Assembly: GCA_027946555.1 (NCBI GenBank) | Contig: JAPEVC010000106.1 | Span: 57,979-121,978, forward strand | Length of the DNA: 64,000 nucleotides | Direction of reading: 5' to 3' | DNA from: Gnomoniopsis sp. IMI 355080 | Lineage: Eukaryota > Ascomycota > Sordariomycetes > Diaporthales > Gnomoniaceae | Part shown: positions 32,731 through 43,580 of the stretch, piece by piece | Numbering within the stretch: position 1 is the first letter of the stretch | Layout: every line of letters starts with the position of its first letter | Program-made: the position numbers and the translations under genes | Notes under the pieces: generated by a model | What the model saw: the letters and a program-made list of their open reading frames with translations, nothing else | Database searches by the model: none | What the model was told of the DNA's origin: nothing

Positions 32731-34813
32731 GCCATCCTCTAATTCCGCGATCGCGAGAACTCCCGAGGTCATTGGGGGAACTCACCCTATAAGTGCGTGT
32801 ATCCCTCTGAGAGAAGGCATGGACACAGGATTGCCAAAGTCTCATTTTTGTCTCTCCTCGTGCGTGCAATACGATATCATTTTTCGACGCATTGAAAATC
32901 GACGTTGCCTTCGTCGAGCAAGTCTAAACCGTGCAGTACAGGGTACAATATCCAACGTGTCTATCGACCTGATGTGAGCCATTCATCTACCTGCCCAATG
33001 CAACGACTGATGTAGGGACCAGGAAACGCTCCAGGCAAAGGTGAATGAATTAGACAGTTTTTATCAAGAGATGATGCAGTATTTCGTATTCAAGGTAGAG
33101 GCAAGAAGAGCATGCCCTACAGCGTCGAGATCTAGTATACAGATTGAATATATTCGAGCCTTAGAATTCTCACTCTCCCTCTTGTTAGTGCTCTGATGAA
33201 CATAACGAGTTGAATGGCACCTGCTTAAAAATCACTTTATCCATTCACAGAAGTCAGTACGACACAAATACGAATCATCGTTGTCTTGAATGCTTCTAGC
33301 ACTTTGCGATTTTTGGAGTGGTTTCTGTTCCCATTCTTGAACTTATTATCTACACCAATTTGAATCTCTTGATGCCTTTTTCATACCTCTTATTCCATTA
33401 TCAAGCCCAGTCAGACTTCAATTCTTTCAACACTCTTATGAACCAAATTGCCTACACTGTACAATACCAGTCTTCTGCACGAAAAGCAAAGAAGTCTATG
33501 ACAATGGGCATATCCAACTTTCTCAGAATAATGACACAGTTCAATATGGAAAAGTTTTTGAAGAAGCCACACCTCTGGGCCTGCGTCGATCGACTGCAAT
33601 GTGAACATGTTACAAGCTTCCGGTCGTCAAGCGGACCTTTAGAGTTTCTCCTATATTGCACGATCCTAACAGAGTTGTCGATGCATCCTCCCAGGACTCA
33701 ATCAGTAATATTAGAGCTAAATATGTCCAAGACATGTTTTACTTGATGTCTCACAATGATGTTGAAAAGAGAGCGCAATCACATCTGCGAGGTTTCTGGG
33801 ATCTCACATGGTTCGAAGGTGCAGAAAGTGATGGTAGTCAATCCTGTCAAGATGTTCGGGAGAGCCACGAAGACAAATACGATGATTGGGACACATCTGG
33901 ATCTGAATACGCTGTTTTCCACCCTACACTTTAGGTGCCTTACTTTACACATCGCACCCCAATTTGTCGACCTGGAAGAGGTGACTGATCTTAGGTAGGC
34001 TTGTTCAGAATCAATCAATTTTGGATACTTTAATACAAACATATGATTGGTACCACAGAAGTGTTGAGCATCTTGTACTCTTGTCTGGACAAGCGAAGAC
34101 CAAACACAGACTCTACCCTTGGTATGGCTCTATTTAGCTCGAGAAGATCGCAATGGCCGATGAACGGGGTCGGATTATCTTGCACGGGATTAATCCAGCG
34201 ATATGGACTCAATGGCGCATCAATCGTACACCTGATCTTCAACTTCAGGAGGCGGTTAAGAGATTGCAGGACCTGGAACGTGAAGAATCTAAGCGGAGCG
34301 TCCAACAAGTGGATATCTTCACATCCCTCGCTGCGAAACGACGTTTCCCCCATGATTAATTTCACTCCATCAATCCAGCAGCGAAGAACAGTACTACCTG
34401 TCCAAAGAGGGCGACGCAACCCCCGAGCGGCCGCTGTAGCTAGGGAACACCAGCAACCACCATGCTCAGCTCACAGTGGGCAGGATCAGTATTCTCCAAG
34501 CAGGTCTACCGCACACGCGCCTTTCCATCGTGACAAGTTCATCGCTTCACCTGCGGAGCCTGTGATGTTGGTGACTGTCAATGAATTTGAGCCGACGTTA
34601 TGTTCGGACCAGCGTCACGAGTATGGTTATAGAAACCACAGTCTTGATCCTTCGGAGGTAGCAGCAGCCACAAGGTCCTTACCTAGCATGCCACAGATCT
34701 CTGCGTTTGAGGAACAGCAGCCACCTGGCTACTATGATTCACATCCTGCTAGCCCGCTGAGCAGCGGATTACACTCTTTGCGGTCACACTCTGTGTGGGA
34801 GGACAGCAATTGA
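32731..34813 (+). other. Gene-like stretch with broken frames; unrecognised or decaying gene
   Basis: A splice pair (GTGAGC at 32976 to GTAG near 33016) joins 'GTISNVSIDLM' to 'DQETLQAKVNELDSFYQEMM' in frame. Further protein-like segments are 'NGHIQLSQNNDTVQYGKVFE' (near 33505), 'YVQDMFYLMSHNDVEKRAQS' (near 33725), 'ADERGRIILHGINPAIWTQW' (34156) with 'LQEAVKRLQDLEREESKRSV', and a Ser/Pro-rich C-terminal frame ending TGA at 34811-34813. Between them lie stops, and no complete exon chain could be built. Either it is a multi-exon gene whose splice sites I missed, or a pseudogene. I do not recognise the family. Confidence 0.35.
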
Positions 34814-35205
34814 TGGGAGAAACGTCGTGTCTTAAGGAAAGAGCTTAGCGAGAGAACGGGAAACCAAATCAACACGCAAGCAAGTCAGGTAACAGGACCA
34901 ACTAATCACAAGAGTGATTGTCCTTAACAATTGCATATGAAGGCCTTAGCCTAGGGTTTCAAGCAAACATGAATTGGACTGGGAACGGTCCCATCGCTCG
35001 ACTATACAATCCGTACTTGAGTAGACTCCAGGTGACTTATGTGGAATTTCGACACGTACCTAGGTATACACGTGGGCATTAGGTTCTGACGAACAAAATT
35101 GTAAAAGCAATTGGCCAATATTACCAGGCGTCATGTCATCTCCCCTTTTCTTTTCATTGCCAAGCCTGCATAAGGCTCGCCGCTCTCCAATTACAAACTC
35201 AGGAA
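34814..35205. other. Convergent intergenic gap
   Basis: 3' flank of the SDR gene; holds one exact TACCTAGGTA at 35057-35066. Confidence 0.5.
35057..35066. repeat. TACCTAGGTA palindrome
   Basis: Exact copy between the gene-like stretch and the SDR gene. Confidence 0.7.
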
Positions 35206-35994
35206 TTATTTCCAGTTCTTCGCTGCTCCATCGTACCTCTCGCCGAAGGCCCCGTTCCATTTGTCTACCATCTCCTGTGCCATCCCCGCGCCAAAAGTTT
35301 CGTCACCTCGTTCCAGCTTCTGGGCCACCTCCGACATGAATTCGTCAACATCCATTGAGGTCGGACTTTTTGATTTCTTGTTATCATCCGGGTCTTCCCT
35401 CTCCCTGTGCAGATCCGTGGCGACCTGAGGTGGCGCGATCTCTACGACCTTGATCTTGGTGTCCTTCAATTGTGTGCGCAGCGCCATACTCCAAAAGTGT
35501 ACCCAAGCCTTCGTTCCGTTATACACAGGATTCAAGATACTGAAGGGAACAAATCCAAGAACACTTGACACATTGATTAACAGGGCCGAGGGCTTGGTCT
35601 TGAAATGCTCAAGGAGTCCGACCGCGAGATGCATGGGCCCTCGGATATTGATATCGATTTCTTGATCAGCTTTCGCAAGCAGCTCAACCGGATTGTCTTT
35701 AAGGACTTGGAGGGGCCGCTGAACTCCTGCGTTGTTGACGAGGCAGTCTAGTTCCGGATGCTCCTTTGTAATCTGCGAGATAAAGCCTGGTATTTTGGCA
35801 ACGTCTCCAGTGTCGAGGACGTAATATCCCGCGCACTGAATTTCCTTCTGCGTAGTGATGAGATTTGCCTCGGTGCGGCCGGCGATGAGGACCTTCTTCC
35901 CTTTCGATATAAAGTACTCAGCCATCGCCCGTCCGATACCTCCGCCGCCCCCGGTGATGAGGGCGCAATTGAAGTTGAGGCTGTCGCTGGACAT
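35206..35994 (-). CDS. Short-chain dehydrogenase/reductase (DltE-like)
   Basis: Single exon, 262 aa from ATG 35994 (MSSDSLNFN); the frame extends to 36009 only through a TTG. Classical SDR marks are intact: cofactor loop 'ITGGGGGIGRA' (about 14-24), 'LIAGRTEANL' after beta-2 (an Arg there suggests NADP(H)), NNAG (near 87), catalytic Ser in 'INVSSVLGF', and Tyr/Lys in 'YNGTKAW' (near 160). The C-terminus ends with 'MVDKWNGAFGERYDGAAKNW', typical of the fungal DltE-like oxidoreductases. The substrate is unknown. Neighbouring genes give no pathway. An acidic/basic insert 'EREDPDDNKKSKSPTSM' precedes the last helices. Confidence 0.9.
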   Translation of the reverse strand: MSSDSLNFNCALITGGGGGIGRAMAEYFISKGKKVLIAGRTEANLITTQKEIQCAGYYVLDTGDVAKIPGFISQITKEHPELDCLVNNAGVQRPLQVLKDNPVELLAKADQEIDINIRGPMHLAVGLLEHFKTKPSALLINVSSVLGFVPFSILNPVYNGTKAWVHFWSMALRTQLKDTKIKVVEIAPPQVATDLHREREDPDDNKKSKSPTSMDVDEFMSEVAQKLERGDETFGAGMAQEMVDKWNGAFGERYDGAAKNWK

Positions 35995-37486
35995 GGCGAA
36001 AGGTTGCAATATGCGGTTGTGTGTTGCCAGGTCTATGAGTGAGTGTAACCAGATTGACAGTCTTGCGTGTCAGCTAAGGTGAAGTGGACAGGTGAGAGCT
36101 TCCAATTTATGCGGGTTGCTTGGTTTAGAGTATCATAGTGACGAAAGCTAGAGAACCTCGCAGCACATAGTCAGTTTGTCAACGACGTCATCTGCTGCCA
36201 CTGAGACGGTCTGGTAGGTTTCCACGGCGACCCTCGGAAATAGGTTGAGGATTCGCAGGCGAAGCTCATGTTTCTATCCGTACATTCTTGAGCAATACTG
36301 TCAGATGAATCCAAACACATTTCGAGGCTGCAAGCTGGCTGACCAGGAGCCATAAATCTGGCTTGCCAACCCTCTGTCATTCCGCGTGTAAGTCCGGTGC
36401 CGTTTCGGCCAACGCTTCGGCTAATACTCCGTAGAGTGACTCCACCCAGATTGTCGCATTCGTTTCTATCATTCTTCAGGTATGTAAGTGACTTGATTCA
36501 AAGTGCTCATTAAGATATGTTGTTCTCTTCAGCTATGGGTAAAAAATACTATGGGTTTGGAGCTACTTACGGAGAAGCCTACGGAGTGTATGACCGACAT
36601 GGCTACGCCAAACTTTTTGAAAAACGGCGGCCACTGACTATGCGGGCAACATAAAGCCAGAGCCGGGTCTCGCCGCAACATCTTGTGAATTATTAGGACC
36701 GGCTGTATGAAATAAAATAGAAGCATGACCAGACGGAAACCTCCTTCGCGGAAATTGTTGTGGGTTTTGAGCATTAGCCACTGACTGAGTAGGTACCTAG
36801 GTACTATAAAGTGGTGGAAGGAGCCTACCCTGGAAAGCCTATACCTGCTAGGAATTTAGCAGCAGTCGGTACCTAGAATAAAAGTCAACCAACCTACTAG
36901 CCTACCAGTCAAAATCAGCATGCCCACCTTTTCAATACCTAGGCAGATACTTATATCCTGGATAAATTGCCCTCACGATCAAGAAGCTTGGGACGAGTTC
37001 ATGATGTACAGTTTCATTCTGCTCGAACCAGAACAAACATGCATCACGCAGTCACAAATTATTGCGTGTAGATACATTGACAGGACCTGCTGATCGAGAG
37101 ATTCATCTGCGTGGAATGCCTCGACGACTATGCCGGCCTTGCTGCCAATGTCTTGCAGCAGTGCGCAAAAGCCAAGAACGCAAATGAAGAGAAAGGAGGG
37201 AGTTTGCTAGCACGAGCCATTGCCACCACCAGCCGGTATCCGCTAGATGCAACCACTGCCTCCCGCAAAACCAAGGTCAACGTTGATTGATGAGATGTGC
37301 CAATGAGGCCTCATGCAGATGTGTCAATTGAGGCCTGGACGTCAGCAGGGTCAGGGTTGAATGACTCAGCCGAGCCGATCGATAAGCTCGATAAGAACTT
37401 GGTTACTACTGCTTTGGCTCAAGGCCTCCAACTTTCTAGCCGCAGACAATTAAGCTGCACGTTTCCCTATCGGCAACTTCTAGAAC
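35995..37486. other. Intergenic
   Basis: 1.5 kb between divergent SDR and splicing-factor genes. Only short frames occur (for example 36171-36380 and 36529-36774, both minus), without support. Around 36790-36960 there are several TACCTA/TAGGTA steps, including one exact palindrome. Confidence 0.5.
36794..36803. repeat. TACCTAGGTA palindrome
   Basis: Exact copy within a cluster of degenerate relatives (near 36873 and 36940). Confidence 0.7.
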
Positions 37487-40399
37487 ATGGACTCCACCGG
37501 CGCCTTCGACCCGTCGAAAATGAAGGCTGGGGCCGAGGAGTATTCGTCGTCCGACTCGGAGGAAGACGACGACGACTATACGAGACCTTCTACCGATCCG
37601 CGTGCGGACGAGTTCGCTGATTTCAACCCCCGGAAGCGCCGTCGAACTGGTCGCGACGCCAAAGAGAGCGCAGCCCTTGGCATCTTTGGTTCTGACAGTG
37701 AGGATGATCGGCCTGCGCGAAGTTTCAAGCGCAAGGACTTGCGCACCAAGGGTATGAGCTTTGTGTCATCCACCGACAATGCGACAAAGAGCTTGGAAGA
37801 CGAGGATATGGTAGACGATGATGTCGAGGAGGACCAACGAGGACCGAGCATGCGCGCCAACTTCGACGACGACGATGATGATGAAGATGACGAAGAGCAA
37901 GACGACGACGACGACGACGAGGGCACACCTGGTATTGGCCTTGGGTTCAGGTCGGCGTCCAGCGCAGCCGATGGATGGGCAGGCCTCGGGTCACCAGCCA
38001 ATGGATCTATGGAAGCCAACAGGCTGGGAAACTTCTCTTCGGGAGGCCGCCGAGCTCCCCACAAGCCTTTCCTCAAATCGAAGTTCGACAGCAGCAATCC
38101 TATTGGACGTGGCTTCGTACCCTCTTCTGATAATCAGCCAGTTCTCGACACCACGAAAGCGGCTCAGACACCAACGCGGCCGAATAAGGCCCAGCCCAGT
38201 GCATTTTCTACGAAAAATGGAAAGACCAAGATCAATGCAAGCTCTTTCGGCGCTCGCATGATGGCCAAGATGGGTTATCAACAAGGGCAGGGTCTCGGTG
38301 CAGACAATACAGGCCGGCAGATCATTATCGAGGCTCCGTTGCGCCCTCAGCGGGTTGGTCTAGGCGCGGTGAAGGAGAAGACAGAACAGGAGAGACAAGA
38401 AGAGAAGCGACAGGCAAGAGCCCGGGGTGAGGTAGTGATTGACTCAGATGAGGAGGAGAAGAAAAAGAAGGCCGATCGCAGGAGGAAGAAGTCCCTGGCC
38501 GGCGGCTTGAGGAGTGGCACGGGCAGTGCGGCGAGCACGCCCAAGCGGCAGAAACCCAAATACATGACGATGGATGAAGTCAAGAAGGTTGCGCCAGGGT
38601 TGAATATCCCAGATGCCTTCACTCCAATCCTCGATTTGACCGGGCCGGGGGGCGCCAAGAAGATGCTAACCTCTGCGTCCGGACTGATGACCCCGACAGG
38701 AGGCACAAATGGGGACGAAGACGAAGTACAGTCGAAGAAGCTGGTCAGACGGGCACAGAACGATTTCATGGCCATCTTGGAGGAATGGCAGGGTCTTCAA
38801 GAACGCAAAGCTTTCGCCGAGCTACAGTTACAGCAGGAAAGACAGGAGCTGGAAGAGCTTGAGAAGGGTGTCGCCAGCCATCATGCCCTGGCTGAAATAT
38901 TCGACAACTTGCTGCAACTAGAAGATACAAATGAGGAGATATTCCTAAACGGCGGCGACCACACAAAGCAGAGATGGGACCAGATTATCTCACTACTTCG
39001 AAAAGCAAACGAGTCGGCTTCAGAATTGACGAATCATGCCCTCCAAGAAGAAATGGCCGCCACGACTGTTGCTGCAGTACATCCCGTCTTAAACGACATG
39101 ATTCAGAATTGGGACCCGCTTCAAAGTTCAAGGGCGGATTACGCCTCCGACCTCGAATCTATCAAGGGCTTGCTGGGACTCGACAAATCGCCAGTCATCC
39201 CGCAAGCCAGGTCGTCAGCAACACCGTACGAGAGCATGATGTATAAGCTTTGGCTTCCTCATGTTTCTCGTGCTGTACGAAATTGGAATGTTCGAGATGC
39301 TGACTGCATGATTTCGATGTACGAGGCCTGGCATCCAGTCTTGCCCAGCTTTGTGAAAAATTACCTCCTTGAGCAGGACATTGTCCGGAAACTAGATGAG
39401 GCAATCGCTAAATGGGAACCAAAGAGAAAGAAGCACCACAGCATGCCACATTTATGGCTATTCCCCTGGCTGCAGCATCTGCCCTACCATCACCTCGACC
39501 CAAAGAGCTCCACTGGTCTTGTTGCCGATTTAAAGCGAAAGTTCAGGCAGTTGATAGACGTTTGGGATTTCGATCGCGGCGTTATTCCGGGCTTGAAAGA
39601 GTGGAAGAATGTCCTACGCCCGAACAAGGCAAACGATCAGTGGAAGCCTCTCGTCATGATGCATATTCTGCCCAGCATGGCCCGCTACCTGCGGCAGAAT
39701 TTTGATGTTCAGCCCAGCGACCAAGAGCCCTACCTGCAAGTGCTGACTGGGGTGATGGAGTGGCGCCACATTGTGTCACCCACTATGGTCGCGGAATTGG
39801 TCGTCACAGAAGTCTTTCCGAAGTGGCATGATGTACTCTACCAGTGGCTTATCGACGAAGATGTCAGTTACGATGACATCGCCCAGTGGTGTGAATGGTG
39901 GCATGATGCAGATGGACCGTTTCCGGCTGAGATCAGAGACACACCCTCAGTCGCTTCGGAGTTTGAGAAGGGACTGCACACCATCGAACGAGCACTTGAG
40001 CTTTTCGACCTTGGGAAAGACCCCAAGGCTGCTTTGGCGCCACCGGCAACCGGTCCTGTCCTTACACCGCAGGCTGCGAATGGACACCGCCACGCTTCGC
40101 ACGCACACCACCACCATCACAAGCCTGATCACCGCCCGGGACCTCCTGAAGACAAGAAACGTTCTTTACGTCACGTGGTAGAGGACTGGTGTCAGGAGAA
40201 CGATCTGCAATTCATGCCCGAACGAAAACAGCATCACAGCGAAGGTCCTTTGTATAGGATTACAGCCCGTGGCGATGGAAAGGGTGGTAAGCTCGGCTAC
40301 TTCAAAGGGGATAAGCTGTACTTACTCGTCAAGAATGGCGTAGAGGAAATTGGCGAGTCGGAAGGCGACTTGGAGAGACTTATGACACATGTGATGTAG
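37487..40399 (+). CDS. G-patch spliceosome-disassembly factor (Ntr1/Spp382, TFIP11-like)
   Basis: Single exon of 970 aa. The N-terminus is acidic with DE runs (about 20-150) and matches the TIP_N region of tuftelin-interacting protein 11. A G-patch follows at about 251-297 ('FGARMMAKMGYQQGQGLG', then Arg/Gly positions). A basic stretch, then the GCFC-type helical domain (about 390-720; 'WDPLQSSRADYASDL', 'WLPHVSRAVRNWNVRD', 'HLWLFPWLQHLPYHHL') follow. The C-terminus ('VVEDWCQENDLQFMPER' to the end) matches the last conserved block of STIP proteins. The G-patch activates the DEAH helicase Prp43 for release of the excised intron lariat. A histidine run (HHHHH) near residue 875 sits in an apparent flexible linker. 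A gene this long without introns is unremarkable here. Confidence 0.92.
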   Translation: MDSTGAFDPSKMKAGAEEYSSSDSEEDDDDYTRPSTDPRADEFADFNPRKRRRTGRDAKESAALGIFGSDSEDDRPARSFKRKDLRTKGMSFVSSTDNATKSLEDEDMVDDDVEEDQRGPSMRANFDDDDDDEDDEEQDDDDDDEGTPGIGLGFRSASSAADGWAGLGSPANGSMEANRLGNFSSGGRRAPHKPFLKSKFDSSNPIGRGFVPSSDNQPVLDTTKAAQTPTRPNKAQPSAFSTKNGKTKINASSFGARMMAKMGYQQGQGLGADNTGRQIIIEAPLRPQRVGLGAVKEKTEQERQEEKRQARARGEVVIDSDEEEKKKKADRRRKKSLAGGLRSGTGSAASTPKRQKPKYMTMDEVKKVAPGLNIPDAFTPILDLTGPGGAKKMLTSASGLMTPTGGTNGDEDEVQSKKLVRRAQNDFMAILEEWQGLQERKAFAELQLQQERQELEELEKGVASHHALAEIFDNLLQLEDTNEEIFLNGGDHTKQRWDQIISLLRKANESASELTNHALQEEMAATTVAAVHPVLNDMIQNWDPLQSSRADYASDLESIKGLLGLDKSPVIPQARSSATPYESMMYKLWLPHVSRAVRNWNVRDADCMISMYEAWHPVLPSFVKNYLLEQDIVRKLDEAIAKWEPKRKKHHSMPHLWLFPWLQHLPYHHLDPKSSTGLVADLKRKFRQLIDVWDFDRGVIPGLKEWKNVLRPNKANDQWKPLVMMHILPSMARYLRQNFDVQPSDQEPYLQVLTGVMEWRHIVSPTMVAELVVTEVFPKWHDVLYQWLIDEDVSYDDIAQWCEWWHDADGPFPAEIRDTPSVASEFEKGLHTIERALELFDLGKDPKAALAPPATGPVLTPQAANGHRHASHAHHHHHKPDHRPGPPEDKKRSLRHVVEDWCQENDLQFMPERKQHHSEGPLYRITARGDGKGGKLGYFKGDKLYLLVKNGVEEIGESEGDLERLMTHVM

Positions 40400-41919
40400 G
40401 CCGCAGTATCAGAATGCATACAAAACCAATACCGAGATACCGTTCTTTGCGCCTTAACCTTGGTGACCGGCAAATGATGAAGAATATCGCATTGCTCCCG
40501 AGGAAGCCGGCGAAGATTTAGGCGGTGAAGACCTAGCCGCAAAGAAGGAATCGGTTGAGCAGTTCGAAACAGACTGTCGACTGCGACGAGCGTGTCGGTA
40601 TTTTCACATCACTCGCTTTTTACCGTAACGCTGGTGTCTTCGTACTGTTGTACCTCTGGGTCGCTTCAGGCATCTCCGACCGACTCCCAGGGCTGACTGT
40701 ACTCGTACGGCAAATGGGCGTCTGGGTCTTACACTATACTTACTGCGTCTCCAAGTGTTAATACGATGGCACGTTCACAAAGTCTCCGGCCCGGTAGTCA
40801 ATTTGCAAAGTCACGCCAAGCCAGTAAGCACAGGCTCAGCTCAGCCAGCGGCCGCGGGTGCAAGCCCGCCCAGGTTTGGCGAAGTGAGGAATTCAGAGAG
40901 CCATCTGCACAACGTCTCAGCCCCAAACAGCCCTTCTGCTTTGCTCTTTAAGCCATGGCTGCTGCGTGCCAACGGTCGAGTCGGCCAACAGCAGGCCAGA
41001 TAACCTACCCTTCCCGGCGACGAGCCTTCATCTCGATGCTTACTACCCCAGATAATATATCAGCACTACCGAGTGCTGGCCTAGTTTGCCCGGGATGTCA
41101 CCACGTCGATCGGCTCAGCTTGAGATCAGCTGCTTGTTAAAGATTCTCGTGTCAAGCCCGCTTCTAAGCACCATAAAGAGACTTATTTTTGGAATATCCC
41201 TGAGACTTCATATGACCTATTGTTCTTTGACGCAAAGAGAGAACTGTGGATGTGAAGTAATGTTCCATAAGGACGGATGCGGTTGGAGCTGCTACAATCC
41301 ATCAATGTCTAGACCAACGCAGGCGACTCCGAGTCCTTGGGTCGGTACATGCGCTTAGCAGATTTTGGTTTACAGTTACCTAGATTAATGCGCTCACAGA
41401 GCTCAGGCGCAGCCGGTAGGGCTGGATAAGAAGAGACCGCCGATTACAAGCGGCTAGTCAACTTGGAATTCCTTTGTTGTGCTAAGCCACGTGCTAGTAT
41501 CGGCCGGCATAGATGCTACGTATCATAGCAAATAGCAGATTGTATAGAAACATGGCGAAATGGACGATTCTTGGTATGGAAGCATCTTGTAGCCCTCGTG
41601 GTGAGATGTGCGAGCTAATGTCATCTGCTAAGCCAGCTGCATCTCGGCGAGGGCGTAGGCAACGCCTTTCTCAGCCTCACTCAATCTATGCGTCAGATTC
41701 TCGGTCTTCTCGTCTGATGGAATGTTACGTGGTTTTTGAGCTTCGATTATGTGATGCATTGGTGAGGAAGTCGTGAGTATAAAGCATGTAGGACATACCT
41801 CTCCAGATGCAAGATAGTTATCAGCATCCTCAGTCCTCATCACACAAGCTCAGTCTCATTTTCATCAGCAGCAATTTCCAATACACAACATCCAATTTCA
41901 CAACTTCACTTCATTCAAA
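40400..41919. other. Intergenic, with promoter of the Cys-rich secreted protein
   Basis: 1.5 kb. No frame here has support. The right end is the promoter of the gene at 41920 (TATAAA at 41778, CT/CAA-rich leader). Confidence 0.5.
41778..41783 (+). promoter_or_regulatory. TATA box of the tandem Cys-rich secreted protein gene
   Basis: TATAAA 142 bp before the start codon, followed by a pyrimidine/CAA-rich leader ending 'cattcaaaATG', a layout common in strongly expressed fungal genes. Confidence 0.5.
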
Positions 41920-42424
41920 ATGCAGTTCACTACCGCCATCCTCGCTTTTGCTGCCACCGCCATTGCGGCCCCTGGTCTGTCTGGCCGCGACTATCAGTGC
42001 CAGTTTGGCCAGTACGCCTGCTCCGAGGATGGTCTGAGCATCAAGCAGTGCGACATCTCTGGCCAATGGGTTGTGGGTGTTCTTTCATCCCTCAAAACAA
42101 GGTCGAAGATTTCCCATACTAACTGAATGTTTTCAGGAGATTGGCGGTTGCGGCGCGAACGAGATCTGCAAGTACGACGACGTCAACTACCTGCCATACT
42201 GCTTCAGCACCGCCAGCAAGCGCGAGGAGGTACACGAGGAGAAGCGTGCCGGTGGATACCCGGTCTGCTATAACCCTGGCACCTACTCTTGCACGTCCGA
42301 CAATGCCGGCATCAACGTCTGCAATGCGCAGGACCAGCTTGTGCTCAATGGGTGGTGCCCCAAGGGAACCCACTGCGCGCCCCTTGCTTCGGCTGGAGGA
42401 ATTCCTTTCTGCGTCAACAACTAG
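41920..42424 (+). CDS. Small secreted protein with two cysteine-rich repeats and Kex2-like sites
   Basis: Two exons, 41920-42072 and 42137-42424, give 146 aa. Signal peptide at residues 1-17 (MQFTTAILAFAATAIAA). The mature chain contains two related six-Cys units: C-6-C-9-C-11-C-5-C-10-C ('CQFGQYAC' onward) and C-7-C-9-C-11-C-5-C-11-C ('CYNPGTYSC' onward). The 9-11-5 core spacing is identical only if exon 1 ends at GTT before GTGGGT, which settles the splice choice. The linker between the units holds two Lys-Arg sites ('SKREEVHEEKRAGG'), so Kex2 could release two separate disulfide-rich peptides. Effector, antimicrobial or wall-associated roles are possible, but none is shown. No carbohydrate-binding LysM or CFEM pattern is seen. 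Confidence 0.85.
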
Positions 42425-43580
42425 AGGCAGACCTGATTCTTGTGCCGATTGTTTCCCCACTCGTCTTGGGTAGGGGGGAATCGCAATAGCTATGGTCTAA
42501 CGACACTAGACTTGGGCAATTGATGTATAATGGGCTTGTCAACGAATGGCACTCATTCAAGCATGTCTTCTTCTTCATGGTATAGAATAACACTTTTAAT
42601 GGTCCAAAACTATGACGAAACCGCTTTTTCCAGTGTGCAACTAGTGACAAGGTCGATTTTCCAAAGCATTCAAGCCCGCAAGAGCCGATAGCCATGCTGG
42701 GTCGATAATAGTTCCCTAATACAAGTGCTTGATTCATCCTATCACGAAATATTTGTTGTTGGTAAAGATAATCTCAGCACACTCAGGCGCATGCCACATA
42801 ACGCCTGTAGTCCTACCTAGGTATAAGTCACTACGCCATTCTGTCGACAAACAATGGAGCTCATGAACAAATTAAAACAGAAAGTATGTTGAGGCGATTC
42901 CCTCCTTAAAAGATAGGTGTTGACGAGCATCTCGAATTTAAAGAATGGCCCAGCGAAGAGCACTTGGAGGAAGCGAGGAATACAGATTTGATTTTGGCAT
43001 TGCATAGTACTTGGGGGAAACGCCGGGGCACTTGCAATTCCAGGCCAAGAATTTGACATGCGCCTCGACAGCGTATTCATACCTAGGAACGTTCAGTTAA
43101 TTTCACTTCCATTCTATGTTATTTTACTTTTATCTTCAAGCTATTGCTATGAAGTCTAGGTATTGAGCCCGTTGACCTCGTCGTGTAGCAGTACTACTAG
43201 ACTCAAGACATCAATGGGTTGAGTCAACTTCAGAGACATATGAGCAAGCACGACAGTGTGCAAGCGCATTACCTAAGTATCTAGGTAGTCATATAGTTCT
43301 ACAGCTGAATGGTACTTGTCCAGTAGGATCTATATGAGATCGAGCAGAAATATTGGTACTCAATTTGTTTCGGCCTCAAATTTATCACGGGCTACACAAT
43401 ATCTCCCCATGATGTGGGGTTAAGGCCATAGGATGACCTGCCGCGTTGTCGTCGGTTGTGCCAATCTTCTAAAACCCCGCCTCTAATTCCTCCCAGACTG
43501 AATACGAATGGAAACTGGTTTCCTATGACCTTGACATTCGCCTGTCACATGAGATCAAGAACTTTGACCACTTATTCATC
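42425..43580. other. Intergenic
   Basis: 1.16 kb; short frames only. One exact palindrome at 42814-42823 and a near copy around 43269-43287. Confidence 0.5.
42814..42823. repeat. TACCTAGGTA palindrome
   Basis: Exact copy, intergenic. Confidence 0.7.

Noticed and set aside
40830..40880. GC-rich stem-like bases considered as a tRNA
   Set aside because: No GTTCGA-type T loop, no acceptor pairing and no anticodon arm could be drawn.
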